A stretch of 64,000 bases of DNA from an uncultured Oscillospiraceae bacterium (lineage in GTDB: Bacteria; Bacillota; Clostridia; Oscillospirales; Acutalibacteraceae). Within the stretch, counting starts at the first letter, position 1; every line of letters starts with the position of its first letter. A program made the position numbers and the translations under genes. The stretch spans positions 186,001 to 250,000 of the forward strand of contig URFL01000001.1 of the NCBI GenBank assembly GCA_900547105.1. The letters run 5' to 3'. The notes below the pieces were generated by a model. That model did no database searches and was not told where the DNA came from. It was given only the letters and a program-made list of their open reading frames with translations. Positions 10,576 through 20,100 of the stretch are shown in pieces.

Positions 10576-11561
10576 ACGCCCGCCTCCAATTGCTGCTTCA
10601 TCAGTTCCGCCAGCTGCCGTGCATTAAACGGATCGAAAAAACGGGCGTGGGCATAGTCCTCCAAAATCTCGTGCGAAAACGGACAATCCGATGCCAAAAT
10701 CGGACTGCCGGACAGCCGCGCCTCCAGCAGCGGCAATCCGAACGTTTCGATATACGAGGGGAACAACAGCACCGCTTTGGTGTAGGTGTGCATCACTTGC
10801 TCATAAGGCATGCCGCCGCACAGCACCAGTTGGGCGCGCAGCGGCTCCTGCGCGGCTGTGAGCGGCAGCTGCTCGGGGGTCAAGGTGAACTGCACCCGAT
10901 AATCGGTGATGCCCTGCTGCCGCAGTAGCTGCATCGCCTGCAGCACCACGGCGTGGTTTTTATACGCGTACGCCGCCGCCGGAAAGAAGAACAGCCGCTC
11001 CCATGCCGCCGGATCATATTGTCCGGCGACCTCGATAGCCGTTTTGGGCGGCTCGATCACGATCGTGTCACCGGAAACGCTCGCTTTTTCGCAAGCAGCC
11101 TGCTTCATCCACTGTGTTTGCACGATCACCCGCTGCGCCCGCCGCACCGAACGCAGAATTTTGCGCCCGATCAGATGCTGGTACACCCAAAATTTCGGGT
11201 GGGATTTCAGCGAAAAACGCCGCCCGCAAAAGGGGAGAGGCTGATGCAAATACAGCGTTTGGGGCAGCTTTGTCCCGGAAACCATTATGTTTTGCAGTGA
11301 CAAAATCTCATCAATGCGATATTTTCGCAGCACCCTTTGAACCGTCACATGATCAAACCACAGCCGGTGCAGCCAACTGCGCTTAACCCATGGAAACCGC
11401 AGCACCGTAACATGATCGTTGCCGGACAGCTCCGGCAGACTGACGCAAAACACATATTCGTTGTCGGCGTCGTTCAACGCGGCTTGATAGTATTGCTGCA
11501 AAATGGTCAAAGCGCCGCCTTCGTGCGCGGCCACATCCACCACTAAAATTCGCTTTCCCAT
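10572..11561 (-). CDS. Family 4-type glycosyltransferase
   Basis: 329 residues with a GT-B fold. The N-terminus MGKRILVVDVAAHEGGALTI is followed in the C-terminal half by FFPAAAYAYKNHAVVLQAM, VLCGGMPYEQVMHTYTKAVLLFPSYIETFGLPLLEA (the E-x7-E nucleotide-sugar motif) and GSPILASDCPFSHEIL. It transfers a sugar from an NDP-sugar to an unknown acceptor, presumably in surface-polymer assembly given its neighbours. Good ribosome site (GGAGGATAGC before ATG). It lies 11 bases after the preceding glycosyltransferase stop. Confidence 0.88.
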   Translation of the reverse strand: MGKRILVVDVAAHEGGALTILQQYYQAALNDADNEYVFCVSLPELSGNDHVTVLRFPWVKRSWLHRLWFDHVTVQRVLRKYRIDEILSLQNIMVSGTKLPQTLYLHQPLPFCGRRFSLKSHPKFWVYQHLIGRKILRSVRRAQRVIVQTQWMKQAACEKASVSGDTIVIEPPKTAIEVAGQYDPAAWERLFFFPAAAYAYKNHAVVLQAMQLLRQQGITDYRVQFTLTPEQLPLTAAQEPLRAQLVLCGGMPYEQVMHTYTKAVLLFPSYIETFGLPLLEARLSGSPILASDCPFSHEILEDYAHARFFDPFNARQLAELMKQQLEAGV

Positions 11562-11572
11562 GCTATCCTCCG

Positions 11573-12775
11573 TTACGCTTCATCCGTCGGCTGCAACAGC
11601 GCCATCAGCCGCTGCATAAACAATGCTTTGGTGTAGTTCTCTTCAAAAAAGCGCCGCCCGTTTTGTCCTTTTTGGCGGTACACGGCGGGATGCTCGATCA
11701 CCCGTCGCATCGCAGCGGCCAGCGCTTCGTTGTCGCCGGCGGGAACGCCCTCGCCGCAATCCGCTTCGATGATCATCTCTCGTCCGGCGCCGTCGATCGC
11801 GCCCACGATCGGTTTGCCGACGCTGAGATAGCTTTGCGCCTTGGCGGGCAGTGTTTCGCCGATCATGTCGCCGCCGCGCAGTGTCAGCAGCATACAATCC
11901 GCCATTTTATAATAGCGTGGCATCTGGCTTTGCGGATGCCGTCCGTGAAAAACCACCTTATTCTGCAAAGACAGCTGTTCCACCAGCTGCTTGCAAGCAT
12001 TCAAATTGGAGCCCGCCCCCACAATGTGCACCTTGAACGGCAGCTCACCCGGCAGGCGGGCCGTCGCCTTGATGATGCATTCCACATCCTGTACCGCGCC
12101 GATGTTGCCGGCAAACAGAAAATCCGTGCAGCCATCCTCTTCGTATACGCCGCAAATGTCGGAATACAGATCTTCCGCGTGCTGCGGCAGATACGGCATC
12201 CGTTCTTTGTCCACGCCGCACACCTCGTGTAGATAAGGAATAAATGGGCGGGAACTGACCGCCACGGTATCGCATCGACGATAGATGAACCGGCTGGCTC
12301 GCAGGCTGAATCGGTAAAAAAAGCTGTGCTCGGACACGTTCCACGCCTGGACACAAGCGGGCCAGACATCGCAGCAATATAGCGTTAGCGGTCGGTGAGC
12401 GAGCTTCTTGAAAATCAGTGCCGGAATCGCTTGGAAAATCGGCGAGGTTTCGTAAACCAGAATCGCGTCGGTGTCTTTTTTACGACAAAACAGCGCGTAA
12501 ATGGAACCGGATACGACATAGGACAGATAGTTGAACATCCGAAACAACACACCGTGGCGGCGGGCAATAATGGGCAGCCGCCGCACCTCATACCGTACCA
12601 TTTTCTCGTGCCGTTTGCGGAACCACCGGTATTCGCCCGGAATATGAGACGTGGCGTAATCCGGTAGCCCGGTCACCACTTTAACGCTGTGTCCCTGGCG
12701 GATCAGCTCCAACACAATATCGTTGATCTTGAAATCGTCGGGAGCGTACATCATAGAAAACACAACAATATGCAA
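11573..12775 (-). CDS. Family 4 glycosyltransferase (WbuB/WcaI-like)
   Basis: 400 residues. The opening VVFSMMYAPDDFKINDIVLELIRQGHSVKVVTGLPDY is characteristic of the WbuB-type group of GT4 enzymes. C-terminal motifs include DFLFAGNIGAVQDVECII, VHIVGAGSNL and LPAKAQSYLSVGKPIVGAIDG. It probably adds an N-acetylated hexosamine-type sugar to a lipid-linked surface polysaccharide (family inference). The start is TTG 12775, nine bases after AAGGAGGCGG. It is the first gene of the three-gene operon, with a consensus promoter upstream. Confidence 0.87.
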   Translation of the reverse strand: MHIVVFSMMYAPDDFKINDIVLELIRQGHSVKVVTGLPDYATSHIPGEYRWFRKRHEKMVRYEVRRLPIIARRHGVLFRMFNYLSYVVSGSIYALFCRKKDTDAILVYETSPIFQAIPALIFKKLAHRPLTLYCCDVWPACVQAWNVSEHSFFYRFSLRASRFIYRRCDTVAVSSRPFIPYLHEVCGVDKERMPYLPQHAEDLYSDICGVYEEDGCTDFLFAGNIGAVQDVECIIKATARLPGELPFKVHIVGAGSNLNACKQLVEQLSLQNKVVFHGRHPQSQMPRYYKMADCMLLTLRGGDMIGETLPAKAQSYLSVGKPIVGAIDGAGREMIIEADCGEGVPAGDNEALAAAMRRVIEHPAVYRQKGQNGRRFFEENYTKALFMQRLMALLQPTDEA

Positions 12776-12822
12776 CGGATCCGCCTCCTTTTCTCAAAAG
12801 ATACAGCTATATAATGATTGGA

Positions 12823-12851
12823 ATTATATCACAAATGCGGTGGTGGTTCAA
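12823..12851 (-). promoter_or_regulatory. Sigma-A promoter for the glycosyltransferase operon
   Basis: On the minus strand TTGAAC and TATAAT are separated by exactly 17 bases, about 50 bases before the TTG start at 12775. Confidence 0.8.
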
Positions 12852-12867
12852 GTGGGGCAGGGAATAT

Positions 12868-12903
12868 GCAAAAACTCCGGCAACTGTCGCCAGATTGCCG
12901 GAG
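12868..12903 (-). terminator. Intrinsic terminator after prfB
   Basis: On the minus strand CTCCGGCAA pairs with TTGCCGGAG around an 11-base loop, followed by TTTTTG. Confidence 0.88.
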
Positions 12904-12921
12904 CACTATGCTGCGTCTATT

Positions 12922-14046
12922 TTATTCTTTATATCCCAGCGTACCATTGGCGGACGCTTTCAAATAGGCGTTGATAAAGCCGTCCAGATCGCCATCCATC
13001 ACCGCTTGGATGTTGCCCATCTCAAAGCCGGTGCGATGATCCTTCGCCAGCGTATAGGGCATAAATACATACGAGCGGATCTGGCTGCCCCAGGTGATCT
13101 GGGACTGGTTGCCCTTGATGTCCTCGATTTTTTCCAAATGCTCGCGCTCTTTGATCTCGACCAGCTTGGATTTCAGCATGGTCATCGCCATCTCGCGGTT
13201 TTGCAGCTGACTGCGTTCGTTCTGGCACGCCACCACAATGCCGGTGGGAATATGGGTCAACCGCACCGCCGAAGAGGTCTTGTTGATGTGCTGACCACCG
13301 GCACCGGAGGAACGGAACACATCCATTTTGATGTCCTCGGGACGGATGTTGACTTCCACATCCTTATCGATGACCGGTACCACTTCCACCGCCGAAAAGG
13401 AGGTGTGCCGCCGACCGGATGCGTCAAAGGGGGAGATGCGCACCAACCGGTGCACCCCGGCTTCGCCTTTCAGATAGCCGTAGACATTGGTGCCGGACAC
13501 CTCAATGGATGCACTTTTCAGTCCCGCTTCATCGCCCTCCAGATAATCCAGCAGCTTATAGGTGAAGCCATGCCGCTCCGCCCAATGGGTGTACATGCGG
13601 TACAGCATCTGTGCCCAATCCTGCGCCTCGGTGCCGCCGGCACCGGCATGGAAGGTTAAAATGGCGTTTTTGCTGTCGTATTCGCCGGTCAGCAGGGTGG
13701 ACAGCCGGATGCTGTCTGCAGCGGCGGCAATATTATCCACGGCAGTGGTGCATTCCTCCAGCAGCGAATCGTCCTGCTCTTCGTTCGCCAGTTCGATCAG
13801 CGTCATGGTGTCGTGATAATCCGATACCAGTTTTTCATATGCTTCGATGGACGATTTTAGCGAAGCCGCCCGCTGGGTCACTTTTTGCGCGGTTTCCATA
13901 TCGTCCCAAAACCCGTCCGCCGCGGCTTTTTGATCCAGCTCTTCCGCTTCGCGCTTCAGATGCGCCAATCCCATCGCGGTTTCCAGATCCTGTATATCCG
14001 GCAGCAGGTTTTCCAAACGCAGTTTCAGTTCTTCAAATTGCAGCAC
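12922..14046 (-). CDS. prfB: Peptide chain release factor 2, single continuous frame
   Basis: 374 residues. RF2 terminates translation at UGA and UAA. The stop-codon recognition tripeptide SPF (in RISPFDASGRRHTSF) and the catalytic GGQ (SSGAGGQHINKTSSAVR) are both present. The N-terminal helical domain is complete in one frame: the segment DLETAMGLAHLKREAEEL replaces the region where most RF2 genes have the in-frame UGA and +1 programmed frameshift, so no frameshift is needed. The start is GTG 14046 with AAGGAT upstream; an in-frame TGA lies three codons earlier, so the N-terminus cannot be longer. It diverges from rpsF. Confidence 0.93.
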   Translation of the reverse strand: MLQFEELKLRLENLLPDIQDLETAMGLAHLKREAEELDQKAAADGFWDDMETAQKVTQRAASLKSSIEAYEKLVSDYHDTMTLIELANEEQDDSLLEECTTAVDNIAAAADSIRLSTLLTGEYDSKNAILTFHAGAGGTEAQDWAQMLYRMYTHWAERHGFTYKLLDYLEGDEAGLKSASIEVSGTNVYGYLKGEAGVHRLVRISPFDASGRRHTSFSAVEVVPVIDKDVEVNIRPEDIKMDVFRSSGAGGQHINKTSSAVRLTHIPTGIVVACQNERSQLQNREMAMTMLKSKLVEIKEREHLEKIEDIKGNQSQITWGSQIRSYVFMPYTLAKDHRTGFEMGNIQAVMDGDLDGFINAYLKASANGTLGYKE

Positions 14047-14077
14047 AAGCGTTCATCCTTTTCTTCAAATTATTTCT

Positions 14078-14106
14078 ATTATACGGGAAGGATGCCCGCT
14101 TGTAAA
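14078..14106 (-). promoter_or_regulatory. Promoter of prfB
   Basis: On the minus strand TTTACA and TATAAT are spaced by 17 bases, about 30 bases before the GTG start. Confidence 0.75.
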
Positions 14107-14128
14107 GAAGAAAATCAGAAATTTAGGC

Positions 14129-14157
14129 TTGACGCGATAAAAAAATGCTGATATAAT
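14129..14157 (+). promoter_or_regulatory. Promoter of the rpsF-ssb-rpsR operon
   Basis: TTGACG (14129-14134), 17-base spacer, TATAAT (14152-14157). Confidence 0.85.
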
Positions 14158-14162
14158 AATAC

Positions 14163-14250
14163 AGCGCGTGTATGAGCGCGCACCCGAAGCGAGCTTCGGG
14201 ACATCCTTGCCCTGCCCGCATGGCAGGGCCATTAGACCGTGAGGAGGTGC
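14163..14250 (+). promoter_or_regulatory. Structured leader of rpsF, probable S6:S18 autoregulatory element
   Basis: Between the predicted transcription start and the rpsF start lie three hairpins: GCGCG/CGCGC (14164-14181), a perfect 8-bp CCCGAAGC stem (14183-14200) and a perfect 8-bp GCCCTGCC stem (14209-14229). They are followed by TTAGACCGTGAGGAGGTGCC leading into the ribosome site. S6 leaders of Firmicutes are bound by the S6:S18 complex through a CCG-containing element. The identification rests on position and the ACCGTG stretch, not on a covariance match. Confidence 0.55.
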
Positions 14251-14255
14251 CAACA

Positions 14256-14552
14256 ATGCCAACAGTAAAAGCTTCGTATGAGGCCGTCTTCATCTATTCC
14301 CTGACGCTGGGTGATGAGGGCGTGGCGGCGATCAACGAGAAATTCAAAAACCTGATCGCCCAGAATGCCGAAATCGGTGAGGTGGACGAGTGGGGTAAAC
14401 GCCGTCTGGCCTATCCGATCAACGACGAGGTCGAAGGGTTCTATGTGCTCTACAATTTCGTGAGCGGCCCCGAATTCCCCGCCGAGCTGGAGCGTGTCAG
14501 CAAAATCACCGATGGTGTGCTGCGTTCCATGACCGTTCGCAAAGAAGCGTAA
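14256..14552 (+). CDS. rpsF: 30S ribosomal protein S6
   Basis: 98 residues with the S6 fold pattern: YEAVFIYSLTLGDEGVAAINEKF, a central strand EVDEWGKRRLAYPIND and a final EFPAELERVSKITDGVLRSMTVRK. S6 pairs with S18 in the 30S platform. The start at 14256 follows GAGGAGGTGCC; the frame is open upstream, but that stretch is the structured leader. It is first in the conserved rpsF-ssb-rpsR operon, 12 bases before ssb. Confidence 0.97.
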   Translation: MPTVKASYEAVFIYSLTLGDEGVAAINEKFKNLIAQNAEIGEVDEWGKRRLAYPINDEVEGFYVLYNFVSGPEFPAELERVSKITDGVLRSMTVRKEA

Positions 14553-14564
14553 GGAGGGCGTACC

Positions 14565-15020
14565 ATGAATGTCGTTTGTCTGCTCGGTCGTTTGACCGGC
14601 GAGCCGGAACTGCGCCGCACACAAAACGATGTGGCGGTTACCAGTTTTTGCGTGGCTGTGGATCGTGCGTATCAGCCCAAGGGTCAGGAGCGCCAGACCG
14701 ACTTTATCAACGTTGTGGCGTGGAGAAACACGGCGGAATTCATCTGCCGCTATTTCCACAAAGGTCAGCGCATTGCGCTGAACGGCTCGCTGCAGAGCCG
14801 CCAGTACACGGATAAAGAGGGTAACAAACGCACGGCGTATGAAGTAGTCGTCGACAATGCGTATTTTGCCGAATCCAAGCGCGAGGGGAGCGGTGCTCCC
14901 GCGGCGAATCCGTTCGGATCGCCCATGCCTGCTTATAACAACGACAGTCAGCCCGCGTTTTCCACCGCTTCTGCGGGGGATTTTGAAGAGATCGTGGGCG
15001 ACGATGAACTGCCGTTCTAA
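14565..15020 (+). CDS. ssb: Single-stranded DNA-binding protein
   Basis: 151 residues: an N-terminal OB fold (MNVVCLLGRLTGEPELRRT... FINVVAWRNTAEFICRYFHKGQRIALNGSLQSRQY), a Gly/Pro/Ala-rich linker, and the acidic C-terminal tail DDELPF that docks partner proteins. It coats ssDNA during replication and repair. It lies between rpsF and rpsR, the standard arrangement, and has its own AAGGAGGGCG ribosome site. Confidence 0.97.
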   Translation: MNVVCLLGRLTGEPELRRTQNDVAVTSFCVAVDRAYQPKGQERQTDFINVVAWRNTAEFICRYFHKGQRIALNGSLQSRQYTDKEGNKRTAYEVVVDNAYFAESKREGSGAPAANPFGSPMPAYNNDSQPAFSTASAGDFEEIVGDDELPF

Positions 15021-15054
15021 GCGGCTTACATTGTAGAGAAGGAGGCCAATCGTC

Positions 15055-15303
15055 ATGGCTGATAGACCGGAACGCCCCATGAACCGGGGTCGCAAAGGCC
15101 GCCGCAAGGTGTGCAGCTTTTGCGTCGATAAAATCGATACCATCGATTACAAAGACGTGGCTCGTCTGCGCCGCTTCATGTCGGAGCGCGCGAAGATCCT
15201 GCCCCGCCGTGTAACCGGTACTTGTGCCCGCCATCAGCGGGAACTGACGGTCGCGATCAAACGCGCTCGTCAGATCGCTTTGCTGCCTTTCGTCAGCGAA
15301 TAA
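15055..15303 (+). CDS. rpsR: 30S ribosomal protein S18
   Basis: 82 residues. The core motifs are KVCSFCVDKIDTIDYKDVARLRRFMSERAKILPRRVTGTCARHQRELTVAIKRARQIALLPF. The Cys pair CSFC suggests a possible metal-binding (C+) form of S18. It binds S6 and 16S rRNA in the 30S platform. Last gene of the operon; a strong terminator follows. Confidence 0.97.
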   Translation: MADRPERPMNRGRKGRRKVCSFCVDKIDTIDYKDVARLRRFMSERAKILPRRVTGTCARHQRELTVAIKRARQIALLPFVSE

Positions 15304-15314
15304 GCGATTCCATG

Positions 15315-15353
15315 GAAGCCTCCCAGAAAGCTCCGCTTTCCGGGAGGCTTTTT
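15315..15353 (+). terminator. Intrinsic terminator of the rpsF-ssb-rpsR operon
   Basis: AAGCCTCCC..GAAAGC pairs with GCTTTC..GGGAGGCTT, followed by TTT. The 108 bases from here to the permease start contain no further feature I can identify. Confidence 0.88.
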
Positions 15354-15461
15354 ATGGGACAAATATACCGGCAACTCAAAAAGGAAGTACGCCGCCGCCA
15401 TGCCCGTATGTGAGGATTCACCTTAGCGGTTGTTGCAGCGGTTGAGATGGAGGAAATGATA

Positions 15462-16943
15462 ATGGCAAAAGAGAAAGCGGTTATCGGAGAAAACGGACTC
15501 TATGACGCACGGCAGCTGGGCCGTCCGAAGATGTTGATCTTGGGTATCCAGCACATGTTCGCCATGTTTGGCGCAACCATTCTGGTGCCGATCATCACGG
15601 GGTTGGATGTGGCGACCACCCTGTTGATGGCGGGCCTCGGCACGCTGCTGTTCCACTTGCTCACCAAAGGCAAAGTACCGGCGTTCTTGGGATCGTCCTT
15701 TGCGTTTTTGGGTGGTTATGCTGCCGTGGCTCCGCGGCTGGCAGACGGCAGCTCCAACAAAGAACTGTTGCCTTATGCCTGCCTTGGCGTGGCTTGCGCC
15801 GGCCTTGTGTATCTGATTCTGGCCGGATTGATCAAGCTGGTGGGCGTTGAGCGCGTGATGCGCTTTTTCCCGCCGGTCGTGACCGGCCCCATCATCATGG
15901 CAATCGGTCTGATTCTGGCGCCCACCGCCATCAGCAACTGCCAGACCAACTGGGTGATTGCATTGGTGGCTTTGGTGATTATCGTGGTGTTCAACATCTG
16001 GGGACGCGGCATGGCCAAAATCATTCCCATCATCCTGGGTGTGTTGGGCGCGTATGTGGTGGCGCTGGTGCTGTACTTCATCGGTCAGAACTCGCCGAAT
16101 CTGATTCAGGATATGCCGTGGCTGTTCGCCGGTGGCAGCCAGGAGCTGGCCGACGGCACCATCAAATATCTGCCGATCTTTGATTTCACGAACCTGTCTA
16201 CCATTTTCAGCAACATCGGGCAGGGCAAAATCTGGGGCAACCTGATCGATATTCCGATCCATTCCGACAGCATTGTGTTTGGCAATGTTTCGGATAGCTC
16301 CAAAATTTTGAGCGCGATCATCGCGATCGTGCCGATCGCCTTGGCAACCATGATGGAGCATATCGGTGATATCTCCGCCATCAGCGCGACCACTGGCCGC
16401 AACTTCCTGGCGGATCCCGGTTTGCATCGCACCCTGATGGGCGACGGTTTGGCAACGACGCTCGCGTCGCTGTTCGGCGGCCCTGCCAATACTACTTACG
16501 GTGAAAACACCGGCGTGTTGGCGTTGACCAAGGTGTATGATCCGCGCGTGATCCGTATTGCGGCGTTTTTTGCGGTGGGCATTTCGTTCTTCCCGCCGGT
16601 CAGTGCGCTGATTTCGACCATTCCGTCTTGCGTGATCGGCGGTGTGTCGTTTGTGCTGTACGGTATGATCTCGGCCATTGGTGTGCGTAATGTGGTGGAA
16701 AATAAAGTGGACTTCACCAAGAGCCGCAACCTGATTGTGGCGGCGATCATTCTGGTGTCGGCGCTGGGCATCAGCGGCGGCCTGACCTTCACTGTTGGTT
16801 CGGTGGAAATCACCCTGACCTCGCTGGCTGTGGCTGCTCTGGTGGGTATCATTCTGAACGCCATCCTGCCGGGCAAGGACTATGTGTTCTCGTCGGAGCT
16901 ACCGGTATCGGGAAAACCGTCGGTGGACGATGACGCGAAATAA
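15462..16943 (+). CDS. NCS2-family nucleobase permease (uracil/xanthine permease)
   Basis: About 493 residues with some 12-14 hydrophobic segments. The early motif LILGIQHMFAMFGATILVPIITGLD, SSFAFLGGYAAVAP, the late TTGRNFLADPGLHRTLMGDGLATTLASLFGGPANTTYGENTGVLALTKV and the Glu in MMEHIGD are all diagnostic of NCS2 proton-nucleobase symporters. NTTYGENTG fits the uracil (UraA/PyrP-like) branch better than the xanthine branch, but specificity is not proven. The ATG at 15462 is 8 bases after GGAGG; an earlier in-frame ATG at 15447 overlaps that site. It has its own terminator and no obvious attenuator. Confidence 0.9.
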   Translation: MAKEKAVIGENGLYDARQLGRPKMLILGIQHMFAMFGATILVPIITGLDVATTLLMAGLGTLLFHLLTKGKVPAFLGSSFAFLGGYAAVAPRLADGSSNKELLPYACLGVACAGLVYLILAGLIKLVGVERVMRFFPPVVTGPIIMAIGLILAPTAISNCQTNWVIALVALVIIVVFNIWGRGMAKIIPIILGVLGAYVVALVLYFIGQNSPNLIQDMPWLFAGGSQELADGTIKYLPIFDFTNLSTIFSNIGQGKIWGNLIDIPIHSDSIVFGNVSDSSKILSAIIAIVPIALATMMEHIGDISAISATTGRNFLADPGLHRTLMGDGLATTLASLFGGPANTTYGENTGVLALTKVYDPRVIRIAAFFAVGISFFPPVSALISTIPSCVIGGVSFVLYGMISAIGVRNVVENKVDFTKSRNLIVAAIILVSALGISGGLTFTVGSVEITLTSLAVAALVGIILNAILPGKDYVFSSELPVSGKPSVDDDAK

Positions 16944-16960
16944 TTGATAAATGCAGCATT

Positions 16961-17008
16961 AAAGGCGCTCTTTTTCGTGCAGTGTGTGCGAAAAAGAGCG
17001 CCTTTTTT
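16961..17008 (+). terminator. Intrinsic terminator after the nucleobase permease
   Basis: AAAGGCGCTCTTTTTCG pairs with CGAAAAAGAGCGCCTTTT; T-run at the end. Confidence 0.92.
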
Positions 17009-17015
17009 CTATATC

Positions 17016-17080
17016 AAAGCAAACTTTACATATTATAAAGCAAATAGAGCATACATTTTTGTCGTGTCTCATGATAAGAT
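17016..17080 (+). promoter_or_regulatory. Shared promoter-proximal element, copy 1, with extended -10
   Basis: Bases 17016-17055 match 21908-21947 at 32 of 40 positions without gaps, with recurring AGCAAA/GCATACA blocks. Exactly 19 bases after both copies lies an extended -10: here TGATAAGAT (-10 TAAGAT at 17075-17080). A 17-base spacer puts the -35 at TACATT, a poor match overlapping the end of the element, which fits an activator-dependent promoter (inference). Confidence 0.6.
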
Positions 17081-17127
17081 GATAACCATGAGAATGGATT
17101 TTGTGTAATTTTGGGAAGGATGATGGT

Positions 17128-20100
17128 ATGTATCTGTTTCGCAAGGGGCTGTCGCTTTTCATTGCTATGGTAATGCTGGTGGCTATGGTGCCTGCGATGA
17201 CCATAGGTGTGGCTGCCCAAGATGCAACGGAGGAAGAGCAAATGAAATCGATTCGACAAAAGCTGACAACCTATTTTTTGGAACGGGATACGTTTGATGA
17301 CGGGGCCACGGCAGGGAAGTGCTATTCCTCGCGCGCGGGTGAATATTTTGCCATTCAACAAACCGACGGCAGCTGGGCGGATGTTGATTATTACTGCACC
17401 GAAACTGCGGCCAACGGTAAAACATGGGAACCGTATCTGGCACTGGATCGGATGCAGGCAATGGCGATGGCGTATGCCGATCCGAACGGTACCTGGTATC
17501 ACGATGCAGCGATGCTGCAGGGAGTGGAAAACGCATTTTCCTATTGGGCAAGCATCCGTGATGCCAATCCGGAAAAAGACGATTACGAAGGACCCTGGTC
17601 GGTCAACTGGTGGGAGAACGGCAACGGTGTGCAGCTACGTTTCAGTCGCATCGGCGTGGTACTGAAAGACGTGCTGTCGGACAAAGCCACCGGTATCATC
17701 CTGCGCAAACTGGATGTGAACGGCTCCACCGGTTCCGGTCAGAACGCCTTGTGGTGCACCCAAAACGCATTGTATCGGGCACTGATCGCCGAGGATGCGG
17801 CACAATTCAAAAAAGTGGTCACCGAGAATTTGTCGGTGAATTTGCGCCGCGGCGGGCTGACCGACGAAGCCATTCAGGTGGATAACACCTTCCATTGCCA
17901 CGGCAATCTGCTGTACACCAACGGCTACGGTGCTTCGCTGTTCCGCGATATGTCCTTTTGGATCGACACATTGGCCGGAACCGATTTTGCACTGCCGCAA
18001 AGTGTGATTGATCTGATGGCGGAATATATGCTGGATGGAACGCGCTGGATGATCCGCGGCGATCTGCTGGAAATCTATTTGGGTTACACCGCCTGCGTGA
18101 AACCGGGTTATGTTGGCCGGTATGTGGCACCTCTGGAGCGGATGATCAAAAACGATCCGACCCACGCCGCGGAATATCAAAAGGTGCTGGATAACATTCT
18201 CGGCAAACGCGCCGACAGCGGCGTTAGCGGCAACAACTATATGTGGACCTCGGCGCTGATGTCGCAGATGCGTGAAGATTACGGCGTGAATGTGCGTATG
18301 ATCCACAAAAATATGAAACCGTCCGAGTTCCGCGCTACCTGGCCGGATACCGATTACGGCAATCTGATTTTCTGGACAGTCAGTGGCGCCAACACGGTAG
18401 TGGTGGATGGCGACGAATACAACAGCGTGTACGCCTCGTACGACTGGCGGCATGTGCCGGGCACCACTGCCCCGTATGCGATCGCCTCTACTTATGGACT
18501 GAACAGTGCGAACGACGATTGCTGGGGCGTGTCCAACGGACAGCAGGGTGCCACCGCTTATACATTCTGCATGGATGACGGCAGCAAAACGCGCACCTAT
18601 GGCAAGGTTGGCTATTTCTTCTTCGACGATGAATATGTCGCGCTGGGGGCGGGGATCCGCTCGGAGCATGCGCAGCCCATCCACACCACGGTCAACCAGA
18701 CCAAATCGGCTGATGCGTCGGTGAACGGTACAGCCGTTGTGATGGGAACATCGGATGCCACGTATACGGCGTCGTATGCTTACAACAACCAGGTGGGCTA
18801 TATCTTCCCGCAGCCGACGGAGGTGCATGTGTCCAACGAAAATCAAAAGGACAAGTATCCGTCGCTGTGGAGCACCGGCTATTCGCAGTTTGGTGAGCAG
18901 CTGGATCCGGATCAACTGCCGGATCCGCAAAACACCTTCTCGCTGTGGCTTGATCACGGTACCAAACCGACCAGCAGCAGCTATTCCTATATTGTGCTGC
19001 CTGCCGCATCGGAAGAAGAAGTGGCGGCGTATAGCCGCGAAAACCCGATCACCATGATTGCCAATACCGATAAGGTGCAGGCAGTGCGCCACGAAGGGTT
19101 GAAACAAACGCAAATCAATTTCTATGCTGCCGGCAGCTTGGAATATACTCCCGGCAAAACCGTGTCGGTGGACGGAGCCTGTTCGCTGATTATTGATGAA
19201 TCCGGCAGCGAAACTACCATCACCGAAGCGGTGTCCAATACACAGAGTGCCCAAACCGTGATGGTATCACTGACGGAATCCGGTACGACCACCGATACCA
19301 GATTCTGCTCTTTGTCGGAACCGTACGCCGGCAAAAGCATCACGCTTCCGGTGGGTGGCAGCTCGCTGGTGCAATCCAGCCCGACGACAGGCGGCCACAG
19401 CACTGCCCGCCTGTTCGATCAGGACGAGGAAACCTATTTTGAAAGTACCGCATCGCCAGCGTGGATCAGCTACGATATGCAAAAGGAACTGTATATCGGC
19501 GATATGGAGATCCGCTGGGGCGATCAATACGCCAAAGCGTACCAGCTGCAATATTCAGAGGATGGGGTCCATTGGACGACCACCTATACGCAGGAAAACG
19601 GACAGGGCGGAGTGGAAACAGTACCCTATAATACGATTGGCCGCTATTGGCGGCTGCTGTGTACCCAAAGCTCCGGCGAAGCGTATCAAATCAAGGAAAT
19701 CAGCTTCAAAACCAGCAGCAATATGGCGCTGGATCGACCGGTAAAGGTCAGCTATACCTACTCCGACGCTATGCCGGCATCCTATATCGTGGATGGCGAT
19801 GCCTCTACCCGCTGGGCGGGCGAACGCAGCCGCGATGACAACTGGGTTGTGGTGGATCTGGGTGTGGAAACCCGCTTGGATGCGGTGCGCGTGCTGTGGG
19901 AAGCGGCGTATTCCTCGAAATATACCATCAACTGGTCGGATGACGGGGAAAACTGGAAAGGCATCACCGGCGTCGACGGTCAAAAGGGGTGGGTACAAAC
20001 CGCCTTGCCTGCCGGAACCAGCGGACGATATTTGCGTATCCTGAGCGAAAAAGCGGCGCTGCGGCAGTATGGTATGTCGATCTATGAGCTGGAGGTATAC

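Noticed and set aside
17635..19254. Minus-strand open frame of about 540 codons inside the first dockerin enzyme, with similar ones at 20536-22149 and 24209-25795
   Set aside because: All are antisense to confidently assigned domains and differ between the paralogs in boundaries and start; no ribosome sites.
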